From JAJRRA01 sp048636595 (GTDB lineage: Bacteria; Pseudomonadota; Gammaproteobacteria; Xanthomonadales; SZUA-36): a stretch of DNA of 7,661 nucleotides. Below the pieces are notes generated by a model. That model worked only from the letters and a program-made list of their open reading frames with translations. It made no database searches and was not told where the DNA came from. Position numbers and translations under genes: made by a program. How positions within the stretch are numbered: position 1 is the stretch's first letter; every line of letters begins with the position of its first letter. Where the stretch lies: the NCBI GenBank assembly GCA_048636595.1, contig JAIVWI010000148.1, positions 1 through 7,661 of the forward strand. The letters are read 5' to 3'. Below are positions 1 to 7,478 of the stretch, piece by piece.

Positions 1-10
1 ATTAGCAAGC

Positions 11-38
11 ACCAATCCCGCCCAAGGACGCTCTTACA
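11..38 (-). repeat. Possible decayed inverted copy of the downstream repeat
   Basis: Read on the minus strand, this stretch begins TGTAAGAG and continues through a CTTG block to end in GGT. The downstream repeat at 7595-7622 begins with the same TGTAAGAG and runs through CTTGCGG to GGT. By eye about 18 of 28 positions agree without gaps, and the first 8 are identical. In addition CGCCCAAGG (19-27) recurs exactly at 7653-7661. This suggests the same repeat family flanks the operon on both sides in opposite orientation. The match is short and diverged, so chance similarity is possible. Confidence 0.3.
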
Positions 39-62
39 TGACATCTGGCACATAGAGATAAT
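33..62 (+). promoter_or_regulatory. Candidate sigma-70 promoter for the efflux operon
   Basis: A -35-like CTTACA (33-38, 4 of 6 to consensus) lies 18 bp from a -10-like GATAAT (57-62, 5 of 6 to consensus). Transcription would start near 69, at the left edge of the inverted repeat at 70-97, leaving a leader of about 45 nt before the adaptor ATG. The -35 is weak and overlaps the repeat-like sequence at 11-38. An alternative -35-like ATGACA (38-43) is only 13 bp from the same -10, which is too close. The call rests on position and motif resemblance alone. Confidence 0.35.
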
Positions 63-69
63 TTCTCAC

Positions 70-97
70 TGTGTTAGTGTTGTAGTCAAATAACACA
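70..97. promoter_or_regulatory. Inverted repeat, candidate repressor operator or leader hairpin
   Basis: The arms TGTGTTA (70-76) and TAACACA (91-97) are perfect reverse complements separated by 14 nt, for a total of 28 bp. Inside, TTG (80-82) and CAA (87-89) can also pair around TAGT. The element lies just after the candidate -10 and before the ribosome binding site. A repressor bound here would block transcription. Drug-efflux operons are often controlled by TetR-family repressors at palindromes of about this size, but no regulator gene is in the window. It could instead act as an RNA hairpin in the leader. Confidence 0.45.
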
Positions 98-102
98 CCA
101 TT

Positions 103-108
103 GGTGGA
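103..108 (+). promoter_or_regulatory. Ribosome binding site of the adaptor gene
   Basis: GGTGGA lies 6 nt before the ATG at 115 and is a reasonable, imperfect Shine-Dalgarno sequence. It supports this start codon. The site is embedded in small overlapping palindromes: ACCA-T-TGGT (97-105) and TGGT-GGA-ACCA (102-112). The second would place part of the site in a hairpin, although a 4-bp stem is weak. Confidence 0.55.
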
Positions 109-114
109 ACCATC

Positions 115-1212
115 ATGAAAATTCAATTAAACAGGCCATTGATAAATACGGGTTTGCTACTGCTGCTGCTTGCTTTTGCGGTGCTGATTCAGGGCTGCAA
201 CCAGGCTAACGGCAGCGTAGACGAAGCCGACACTGACACTGAAGAAGTCCTGGCTATTCCGGTAGAGGCAGCCACCGTGGCCCAAAGCGACGTGGCGGCA
301 TTTTATTCCGGAACTGCAACCCTGGAAGCGGATGAACAGGCTATTGTCGTGTCCCAGATCACAGGTGTCGTACTGGACATCAGGGCTGAGGAAGGCGATT
401 ACGTTGAAGCCGGACAGATCCTGGCCCGGGTTGAAACCGATCGTTATACGCTGCAGGTACAACGGGCCAATGCGGCTTTGAAGCGCCTCGAGATGGATTA
501 CGAGCGCAAAAAGGAGTTGTACGGCAAGAAACTGGTCAGTGCTGAAGATTTCGAGCGGGTTGCCGCGGAATACCAGGCACAGAAGGCAGGAGTCGACCTC
601 GCCAGGCTGGATCTTGAATACACCAATATTCGTGCCCCCATCTCCGGTTTCATCTCTGAACGCATGGTTCGGGTCGGCAACCTGGTGGAATTGCACCAGC
701 CGGTATACCGCGTCACCAGTTATGATCCTCTGCTGGCCGTATTGCATGTTCCGGAACGTGAACTGAGCGTCCTGCACAAGGGACTGGAAGTATCCATGTC
801 ACTGGATGCATGGCCCGGCGAATCCTTCACCGGCGAAGTCATTCGTATCAGCCCGGTGGTTGACCCCTCTACAGGGACTTTTCGTGTTACCGCTGAAATT
901 ACAGATCACGGCGATATGCTGAAGCCGGGTTTGTTCGGGCGGGTTGGGATTCTTTACGATCTGCACAAGGACGTTCCGGTCATACCCCGCAGCGCAGTCA
1001 TTACCGAGGACGAACTCAGCCACGTATTCGTTATTAACGACGAAGGCAGCGCAGCCCGCCGGAACATACAGCTGGGTTACGAACGTGAAGGGCTGATCGA
1101 GGTTCTCGTCGGCCTGGCGCAGGGTGAAACCGTGGTCACGGCTGGAAAAGGCAGCCTCAGTGATGGAACACAGGTCGAGGTAGTTAACATGGAAATGGTT
1201 CCGGAGGCATGA
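115..1212 (+). CDS. RND efflux periplasmic adaptor (membrane fusion protein), lipoprotein
   Basis: This 365-residue protein is the periplasmic linker of a tripartite efflux pump, a usual length for the AcrA/MexA class. Residues 14-25 form a Leu-rich signal segment ending in lipobox I25-Q26-G27-C28, so Cys28 is probably the lipidated first mature residue. A lipoyl-like half (about 77-107, with TGVV and EEGDYVEAGQ) is followed by an alpha-helical hairpin (about 110-167), then the second lipoyl half (about 168-203, with IRAPISG), a beta-barrel (about 206-280) and a membrane-proximal domain (about 281-358). At the hairpin tip R131-x3-L135-x6-S142 matches the spacing of the RLS pattern linked in AcrA and MacA to TolC-type channel binding. 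The start is backed by the ribosome binding site at 103-108. The gene ends in an ATGA overlap with RND1. The substrate is unknown; the family call is secure. Confidence 0.93.
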   Translation: MKIQLNRPLINTGLLLLLLAFAVLIQGCNQANGSVDEADTDTEEVLAIPVEAATVAQSDVAAFYSGTATLEADEQAIVVSQITGVVLDIRAEEGDYVEAGQILARVETDRYTLQVQRANAALKRLEMDYERKKELYGKKLVSAEDFERVAAEYQAQKAGVDLARLDLEYTNIRAPISGFISERMVRVGNLVELHQPVYRVTSYDPLLAVLHVPERELSVLHKGLEVSMSLDAWPGESFTGEVIRISPVVDPSTGTFRVTAEITDHGDMLKPGLFGRVGILYDLHKDVPVIPRSAVITEDELSHVFVINDEGSAARRNIQLGYEREGLIEVLVGLAQGETVVTAGKGSLSDGTQVEVVNMEMVPEA

Positions 1213-4200
1213 CCGGGACCAGGCCCATGAAGCTGGTTGAAGTAGCCACGCGAAGACGCGTGGCTATTTCCATGGGCGCCGTGACCCTGGTCCTGTTCGG
1301 ACTGATTGCGCTCAAAGACCTGAAGGTCAACCTGTTGCCGGACCTGTCCTACCCGACACTGACGGTGCGCACGGAATATCGCGGTGCGGCGCCCGAGGAA
1401 ATCGAAACATTGCTCACGCGCCCGGTGGAAGAGGCCGTGGGCGTAGTCAAGAACGTCCTGTCGGTAAAATCGGTATCCCGCGCCGGCCAGTCCGACGTTA
1501 TCCTGGAGTTTGCCTGGGGCACGAACATGGACCGTGCCGGCCTGGACGTGCGCGAGAAGCTGGAAGTGCTGCAATTGCCGCTGGAATCCAGCCGGCCTTT
1601 GCTGCTGCGGTTTAACCCGGCGACCGATCCGATTATGCGTTTTGGCCTGGTGACCACCCGTGTGTCGGACCAGGAGCCTGGCCAGGAGATTAATGGAGCC
1701 GCGGTACTGACGGATGAATCATCGCTCAAGATGCTGCGCCGTTATGCCGACGAGGAAATCAGGAAACGGCTGGAACCGGTCGAGGGCGTGGCCGCGGTCA
1801 AGATCAGCGGCGGGCTGGAAGACGAAATCCAGATCGAAATCGATCAGCGCAAGATGGCGCAGCTGAACCTGTCGCTGGATGAACTCAGCGCAAGGCTCGC
1901 CGCCGAAAACGTGAATGTATCGGCCGGCAGGCTCGAGGAAGGCACGCAGCGCTACCTGGTGCGCACCATCAACCAGTTCACGTCGGTGGAGGAATTCGGC
2001 GACCTGATCATTGCGCCGGGCGAAGGCCGTCCGGTGTATTTGCGCGACATCGCCAATGTCCGGGCAGGATACAGCGAGCGCGAGGCCATCATTCGCATGA
2101 ACGGCCAGGAAGCCGTTGAAGTTGCGATTTACAAGGAAGGTGACGCCAATACCGTCAGCGTGGCGAAAGGCGTCAATAAACGCCTGGAAGCAATTTCCGA
2201 AGATCTGCCGCAGGGCATGTCGATAGAGGTCGTTGACAACCAGTCCGTTTTTATCGAGAACGCCATCAGTGAAGTGGTTAATGCGGCCTTGCTGGGTGGC
2301 TTGCTGGCCGTGCTGGTGATTTTCGTATTCCTGCGCAATATCTGGTTTACTTTCACCATTGCAATTTCCATACCGGTGTCGATCATCGCCACGTTTTTCT
2401 TTATGGGCCAGGCCGGGATTTCACTGAATATCATGTCGCTGGGAGGAATAGCCCTGGCAACGGGCCTGTTGGTGGACAATGCCATCGTAGTGCTCGAAAA
2501 CATTACCCGCTATCGGGCCGAGGGCGAAGGGCTGGTCAACGCCGCAATCAAGGGCACCAGCGAAGTCGGCGGGGCGGTGATTGCCGCCACGCTGACCACG
2601 ATAGCGGTCTTCCTGCCCCTGGCTTTCGTTGAAGGGATCGCGGGCCAATTGTTCCGCGACCAGGCCTTGACGGTCACTTTTGCACTGGCGATATCGCTGA
2701 TTGTCGCCGTGACCCTGATCCCGATGATGGCCTCAATCAGGGGACACCGCAAACCTCCCCGGGAGCCTGGCAGCAGCCGCTTCGGCCGCTGGTTTTCAAC
2801 CAGCTACAGCCGCCTGCTGGAATGGGCCCTGGGGCACCGGCTTGTGACCCTGGCCGTTTCCACCGCTTTGTTGTTCCTTGCGATAATACTTTTGCAGGGC
2901 ATTGGCACGGAGTTGGTTCCCAGCATGGAGCAGGGCCGCTTTAACGTCATGCTGGAAGCGGCGCCGGGTACGCCGCTGGAGGAGACCGACCGTCTCGAAA
3001 GTAGTTTGCAACGCCTGGCTGCCGCTGATCCTGACGTAAAATATGTATATGGTGTCGCGGGTTCGGGCAACCGGATCGATGCCAACCCGACCGAAAGCGG
3101 TGAAAATATCGCGCGAATGCTGGTGGCCATGAATGCTTCAGCCACTGCAGCGGACCAGGCCAGGGTGGTCCGCGACATGCGCAAGCGGGTAGGGGGCATC
3201 GCGGGCCTGGACGCGAATTTCGCGACTCCGGAACTGCTTAGTTTCGACAAGCCGCTCGAGATTGAAATCCAGGGTTATGACCTTGATTCGCTGCGCGCCA
3301 CCAGTGACGAAGTGTTGCGGCGTTTGCGCGCGTCCGACCGCTTTGTGGACGTGGAATCCAGCCTCGAGCGGGGGCATCCTGAAATCCAGATCTTTTTTGA
3401 CCAGGAACGCGCCGCTGCGCTGGGCCTGACTGTGAAGCAGATTTCCGATCAGGTCGTCGGCAAAATCCGGGGCCGTGTCGCCACCCGCTACAGCTGGCGG
3501 GACCGCAAGATCGACGTCCTGGTCCGATTGTCCGAAGAAGAACGACAATCCATCTCGGCCGTACGCGAATTGATCATTAATCCAAAAAGCGAACGGCCGG
3601 TTCCCTTGTCAGCCGTGGCCGAAATCCGGATTTCTGAGGGCCCGGCGGAGATTCGCCGCGGCAACCAGGAACGGCTGGCGCTGGTGCAGGCCAACGTCGC
3701 TTACGGCGACCTTGGCAGCGCAGCCCGGGTGGCGGAAAACCTGCTTGCCGACATGAAGATGCCCTATGGCCTGACCATGAATATTTCCGGGCAGAGCGAA
3801 GAAATGGCCGCTTCGTTCAAGTCCCTGCTGTTTGCCCTGGGGCTGGCCATATTCCTGGTCTACCTGGTGATGGCTTCCCAGTTTGAATCCCTGCTTCATC
3901 CCTTTGTCATCCTGTTTTCGATCCCGCTGGCCGCTGTCGGCGTGGCCCTGGCCCTGTGGATTACCGGAACGAATCTCAGCGTGATCGTCTTTATCGGCCT
4001 GATCATGCTGGCCGGGATTGTGGTGAACAATGCGATCGTGCTGGTTGACCTGATCAACCAGTTGCGCCAGCGCGGTATGGAGCGTATCAGCGCGATCAAG
4101 GAAGCGGCGAAGCTTCGCCTGCGGCCGATCATGATGACGACGCTGACCACGGTACTGGGCCTTGCGCCCATGGCGATGGGGCTGGGTGAAGGTTCAGAGA

Positions 4201-4406
4201 TGCGCACACCGATGGCGATTACGGTCATCGGCGGTTTGCTGACCTCCACCATGCTGACCTTGCTGGTGGTGCCGGTGATGTATTCCCTGCTGGACCGGCG
4301 CAGCGATGTGCAGAAGAAAGAAAACCTTGAGGTGATTACTCCAGGACCTGGCGAACCGGGCACCGGGCCGGATCAACAGATACACACTTCCAGCGTACCG
4401 GCCTGA
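1209..4406 (+). CDS. RND efflux transporter permease subunit 1 (HAE-1-like)
   Basis: This is a proton-driven inner-membrane pump of 1065 residues with the usual 12-helix RND layout: TM1 (about 17-37), a large periplasmic loop, TM2-TM6 (about 352-507), TM7 (about 543-565), a second periplasmic loop (about 570-868), and TM8-TM12 (about 870-1027). TM4 carries VDNAIVVLEN with D423-N424, where AcrB has Asp407-Asp408. TM10 carries VVNNAIVLVD with N940-N941, where AcrB has Lys940-Asn941. TM11 keeps LRPIMMTT. There is no CusA-like methionine relay, so drug or lipophile export is likelier than metal export. An acidic stretch near 152-170 makes one subdomain about 17 residues longer than in RND2, and a Pro/Gly-rich tail of about 38 residues follows TM12. 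The ATG at 1209 has GGAGG only 1 nt upstream. The ATG at 1227 (residue 7) has GGGA 8 nt upstream and gives a more typical RND N-terminus, so it may be the true start. Confidence 0.92.
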   Translation: MTGTRPMKLVEVATRRRVAISMGAVTLVLFGLIALKDLKVNLLPDLSYPTLTVRTEYRGAAPEEIETLLTRPVEEAVGVVKNVLSVKSVSRAGQSDVILEFAWGTNMDRAGLDVREKLEVLQLPLESSRPLLLRFNPATDPIMRFGLVTTRVSDQEPGQEINGAAVLTDESSLKMLRRYADEEIRKRLEPVEGVAAVKISGGLEDEIQIEIDQRKMAQLNLSLDELSARLAAENVNVSAGRLEEGTQRYLVRTINQFTSVEEFGDLIIAPGEGRPVYLRDIANVRAGYSEREAIIRMNGQEAVEVAIYKEGDANTVSVAKGVNKRLEAISEDLPQGMSIEVVDNQSVFIENAISEVVNAALLGGLLAVLVIFVFLRNIWFTFTIAISIPVSIIATFFFMGQAGISLNIMSLGGIALATGLLVDNAIVVLENITRYRAEGEGLVNAAIKGTSEVGGAVIAATLTTIAVFLPLAFVEGIAGQLFRDQALTVTFALAISLIVAVTLIPMMASIRGHRKPPREPGSSRFGRWFSTSYSRLLEWALGHRLVTLAVSTALLFLAIILLQGIGTELVPSMEQGRFNVMLEAAPGTPLEETDRLESSLQRLAAADPDVKYVYGVAGSGNRIDANPTESGENIARMLVAMNASATAADQARVVRDMRKRVGGIAGLDANFATPELLSFDKPLEIEIQGYDLDSLRATSDEVLRRLRASDRFVDVESSLERGHPEIQIFFDQERAAALGLTVKQISDQVVGKIRGRVATRYSWRDRKIDVLVRLSEEERQSISAVRELIINPKSERPVPLSAVAEIRISEGPAEIRRGNQERLALVQANVAYGDLGSAARVAENLLADMKMPYGLTMNISGQSEEMAASFKSLLFALGLAIFLVYLVMASQFESLLHPFVILFSIPLAAVGVALALWITGTNLSVIVFIGLIMLAGIVVNNAIVLVDLINQLRQRGMERISAIKEAAKLRLRPIMMTTLTTVLGLAPMAMGLGEGSEMRTPMAITVIGGLLTSTMLTLLVVPVMYSLLDRRSDVQKKENLEVITPGPGEPGTGPDQQIHTSSVPA
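1240..1269 (+). other. Strong perfect hairpin inside the start of RND1
   Basis: TAGCCACGCG (1243-1252) and CGCGTGGCTA (1257-1266) are perfect 10-bp complements around the loop AAGA. In RNA the stem extends by one G-U and two A-U pairs (1240-1242 with 1267-1269). It sits 31 nt after the ATG at 1209, or 13 nt after the one at 1227, over codons reading roughly VATRRRVAI. It could slow translation or tune RND1 output relative to the adaptor, or protect or expose mRNA ends. Only short Ts follow, so it is not a convincing intrinsic terminator. The Arg-rich helix entry is common in RND proteins, so part of the symmetry may be codon coincidence. Confidence 0.6.
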
Positions 4407-4409
4407 ATC

Positions 4410-7400
4410 ATGGCGCCTGCACGCTTTGCAATGAACCGGCCGGTCACCATCATCATGGTGTTTGTTTCCATGGTAGCGGTTGGCCTGGTCTCCAGCCGCC
4501 TGCTGCCGCTGGAATATTTCCCGGCCGTGGATATCCCGTTCATCATTTTGGATATCCCGTACCAGGGCTCCACCCCGGAAGAAGTCGAACGGGAAATCAC
4601 CCGCCCGGCCGAGGAAGTGATTGCGACCCTGAGCGGTATCAAACGGTTGGAATCAACGTCTACAGCTAACGGTTCACGCCTGGAGGTGGTTTTCGACTGG
4701 GGAACGGATGTCGCGACCAAGGCGGTTGAAGCACGCGAGCGGGTCGAGGCGATCCGTGATCAGTTCCCATCCGATGTTCGCCGCATCAACGTACTCAAAT
4801 TCAATTTCACCGACATGCCGGTGCTGACCCTGCGCATATCCAGTGAGCGGGACCTTTCCACCGCCTACGATATGCTGATGCGCAGCCTGGTCCGGCCGCT
4901 GCAGCGTTTACCGGGCGTCGCCCGGGTGGATTTCCAGGGCATCGAACCACGCGAAATCAGAATCGAGCTGATCGCCGACCGCGTGATCGCCCATGGCATC
5001 GACCTGGTCGAACTGCAGGCTCAGCTCAGCCAGGTAAATTTCTCGGATTCGGCAGGCCTGATCCGCGCCGGCGATACCCGTTACCGGGTAAATCCCCGCG
5101 GTGAATTTCGCTCCATCGATGAGATAAGGGACCTGGTCATATCGCGGGACGGTCTTCGCCTGAGCGATATCGCGGAAATTAAATACGACAGCAAGCGGCG
5201 CGATTATGCGCGCCACCTGGACCAGAAATACGCGATCGGGGTAAGCATCTACAAGGAAAGCGGATCCAACCTGGTCGACGTGGGTAAGCGGGTGGAGGAG
5301 GAAATCGCGCGCATCGCCAGGACGCCCGAAATGCAGGGCATCAAGCTGTTTTTCCTGGAGAACAAGGCTGAAGGCGTTAGTAAATCGCTGGGCGCTTTGC
5401 TCAAGGCGGGACTATTCGGAGCCTTGCTGTCCCTCCTCGTTTTGTATTTTTTCCTGCGCAGTATTCAGACCACCTTGATGGTTTCGCTGGCCGTGCCGAT
5501 CGCGATCACCATTACCCTGGGCGTGATGTATTTCCTGGGCCTGTCCCTGAATATTCTTTCGATGATGGGGCTGATGCTGGCGGTGGGCATGCTGGTCGAC
5601 AATGCCGTGGTGGTCAGTGAGAGCATTCACACCGAGCATGAAAAAACCCCGGACGATCCCAAGGGCTCTGCGCTGCGCGGTGTCAGCGCCGTCGGGCTCG
5701 CGGTTGCTGCGGGCACGGTGACCAGCGCAGCCGTGTTCCTGCCGATCATCTTTGGTGAAAAAGACCAGATCTCCATCTTCATGACCCACGTGGCGGTCGC
5801 CATCGTGGTGTCCCTGGTCGTTTCCCTTTTTATCGCACAAACGATCATTCCGCTGCTGGCGTCCCGGATTGACCGGCCCGCGTCCAGTAAGCAAAACGCC
5901 ATAGTCGATCGGCTTAAAGAACGCTATGTGCGCCTGCTGCACTGGAACATGCGGCATCGCTGGCTTGCCGCGGCCATGGTCATTCTGACCCTGGTTTCAG
6001 CGGCCATTCCCATGTCCATCGTCGAAACGGACATGTTTCCGCAAGACCAGACCCGCCAGTTGTATCTGAATTTCAACCTGGACGGCAGTTACCCGCTGGC
6101 GAAACTCAAGGAATCGGTCGACCGGATCGAGGATTACCTGTACGGCAACCAGGAGCTGTTCGAAATCCGCGCGGTGTACACCTATTACAGCGAACAGGGC
6201 GATGCAATGTCAGTCATCCTGCTTAAAGATGACGACGAGGCTGAGCGCTCTGCGCATGAAATATCGACGGACATCCTGGACGGCTTGCCGAAAATCGCCA
6301 TCGGCCAGCCGGCTTTCGGTTTTGACCGTGTTGGCGGCGGCGAAAAGCTCAACATCACGCTCACGGGATCATCCAGCGAAGTCCTGCGGGAACTGGCTGG
6401 TGATGCGGTACGTATCCTGTCTTCCGTAGAGGGCCTCACCGGAGTGGTGTCAGCAGCCTCAGCGGGCGACCAGGAGGTCCAGGTCCGTGTAGACAGGGAA
6501 AGAGCCAACCAGCTGGGATTTTCAACCCAGGAGGTCGCCCAGGCCGTCTCGATTGCCATCCGGGGCGTCGAACTGCGTGAATTCAAGGGTGAGGAAGGGG
6601 AAATCCCGGTCAGACTGCAGTTCCGGGAGGAAGACCGCAGGGCAATTTCAGACTTGCGCGACATCAAGTTGCGCAACCGTGACGGCGTGTCCATACCGCT
6701 GGTGTCCATGGTTGATTTTTCCCAGGGCACCGGTCCCACCAAGATTCAGCGCCTCGATCGCCAGACCGGATTGCGCGTGACCGCACAACTCGATGGCATC
6801 ACGGCTGAAAAAGCCAAAGAACTGATCAAGGCCAGGATGGAGCTGATGCAACTGCCCAGCGGCTACGAGTGGAAATTCGGTGGCGGCTTTGACGACGATG
6901 AGGAAACCATGCAGAAGATGCTGTTCAATATTCTGCTGGCAATAGCCATCATCTACATCGTGCTGGCGGCCCAGTTCGAATCCCTGCTGTACCCGCTCAG
7001 CATGATCTGCACGATTATATTCTCGGTGATCGGCGTGTTCTGGTTCTTCCTGCTCACCGGCACCACCTTCACCTTTATGGCCATGATCGGCATCCTGATC
7101 CTGATTGGCGTGGTGGTGAACAACGGCATCGTGCTGATCGATCACGTCAACCAGTTGCGCCTGCAGGGTTTGTCCCGGGACGATGCCCTGATCAAGGCGG
7201 GCAGGGAGCGCCTGCGCCCCATCCTGATGACGGTGGGCACGACGGTGCTGGGGCTGGCCCCACTGTGCATCGGCACCACCCAACTCGGCGGGGACGGTCC
7301 GCCGTACTTCCCGATGGCAAGGGCGATTGTCGGCGGATTGTTGTTCTCGACTTTCGTCAGCCTGGTGCTGCTGCCAACGATCTATACCTGGCTGGATGTA

Positions 7401-7478
7401 ATACGCCACTGGCCCCGAAAGCTGTTTAGCTGGCTGGCCCGAAAACTCCGCAGAAGACCGCTCGCGCACGAACTGTAA
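4410..7478 (+). CDS. RND efflux transporter permease subunit 2 (HAE-1-like)
   Basis: This is a second, clearly different RND permease of 1022 residues, starting 3 nt after the RND1 stop. The layout is TM1 (about 11-32), periplasmic loop 1, TM2-TM6 (about 328-483), TM7 (about 516-537), periplasmic loop 2 (about 540-835), and TM8-TM12 (about 836-991). TM4 has GMLVDNAVVV (D397-N398) and TM10 has VVVNNGIVLID (N904-N905), the same replacements as in RND1. TM11 has RLRPILMT. After TM12 comes a basic, probably amphipathic tail (about 996-1022) rich in Arg, Lys and Trp. No good Shine-Dalgarno precedes the ATG at 4410, so initiation probably depends on ribosomes finishing RND1. The N-terminal FAMNRPVT fits the family; Met8 (4431) is a weaker alternative start. 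Tandem permeases with one adaptor resemble MdtB-MdtC, so a mixed trimer is plausible but unproven. The stop codon lies inside the first copy of the downstream repeat. Confidence 0.92.
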   Translation: MAPARFAMNRPVTIIMVFVSMVAVGLVSSRLLPLEYFPAVDIPFIILDIPYQGSTPEEVEREITRPAEEVIATLSGIKRLESTSTANGSRLEVVFDWGTDVATKAVEARERVEAIRDQFPSDVRRINVLKFNFTDMPVLTLRISSERDLSTAYDMLMRSLVRPLQRLPGVARVDFQGIEPREIRIELIADRVIAHGIDLVELQAQLSQVNFSDSAGLIRAGDTRYRVNPRGEFRSIDEIRDLVISRDGLRLSDIAEIKYDSKRRDYARHLDQKYAIGVSIYKESGSNLVDVGKRVEEEIARIARTPEMQGIKLFFLENKAEGVSKSLGALLKAGLFGALLSLLVLYFFLRSIQTTLMVSLAVPIAITITLGVMYFLGLSLNILSMMGLMLAVGMLVDNAVVVSESIHTEHEKTPDDPKGSALRGVSAVGLAVAAGTVTSAAVFLPIIFGEKDQISIFMTHVAVAIVVSLVVSLFIAQTIIPLLASRIDRPASSKQNAIVDRLKERYVRLLHWNMRHRWLAAAMVILTLVSAAIPMSIVETDMFPQDQTRQLYLNFNLDGSYPLAKLKESVDRIEDYLYGNQELFEIRAVYTYYSEQGDAMSVILLKDDDEAERSAHEISTDILDGLPKIAIGQPAFGFDRVGGGEKLNITLTGSSSEVLRELAGDAVRILSSVEGLTGVVSAASAGDQEVQVRVDRERANQLGFSTQEVAQAVSIAIRGVELREFKGEEGEIPVRLQFREEDRRAISDLRDIKLRNRDGVSIPLVSMVDFSQGTGPTKIQRLDRQTGLRVTAQLDGITAEKAKELIKARMELMQLPSGYEWKFGGGFDDDEETMQKMLFNILLAIAIIYIVLAAQFESLLYPLSMICTIIFSVIGVFWFFLLTGTTFTFMAMIGILILIGVVVNNGIVLIDHVNQLRLQGLSRDDALIKAGRERLRPILMTVGTTVLGLAPLCIGTTQLGGDGPPYFPMARAIVGGLLFSTFVSLVLLPTIYTWLDVIRHWPRKLFSWLARKLRRRPLAHEL

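Noticed and set aside
157..777. Minus-strand open frame of 206 codons opposite the adaptor gene
   Set aside because: It is antisense to a clear membrane fusion protein, has no plausible domain, and no evident ribosome binding site was noted. It is best seen as a shadow frame.
4435..4444. Palindrome ACCGGCCGGT near the RND2 start
   Set aside because: A 10-bp GC-rich palindrome in the codons for the conserved N-R-P-V motif is readily explained by coding constraint and composition.
5412..5957. Minus-strand open frame of 181 codons opposite the RND2 membrane region
   Set aside because: The His/Gln/Asp-rich translation mirrors transmembrane codons of RND2, and no family is recognisable.
6648..7469. 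Long minus-strand open frame of 273 codons opposite the end of RND2
   Set aside because: It lies wholly antisense to a well-supported RND gene. Its product is rich in His, Gln and Asp, as expected from reverse reading of hydrophobic GC-rich codons, and it shows no recognisable domain.
1209..7478. Heavy-metal (CusA-type) RND assignment
   Set aside because: The TM4 motifs read VDNA-type instead of the CusA VDAA-type, and no methionine-relay or metal-binding pattern is evident in the periplasmic loops.
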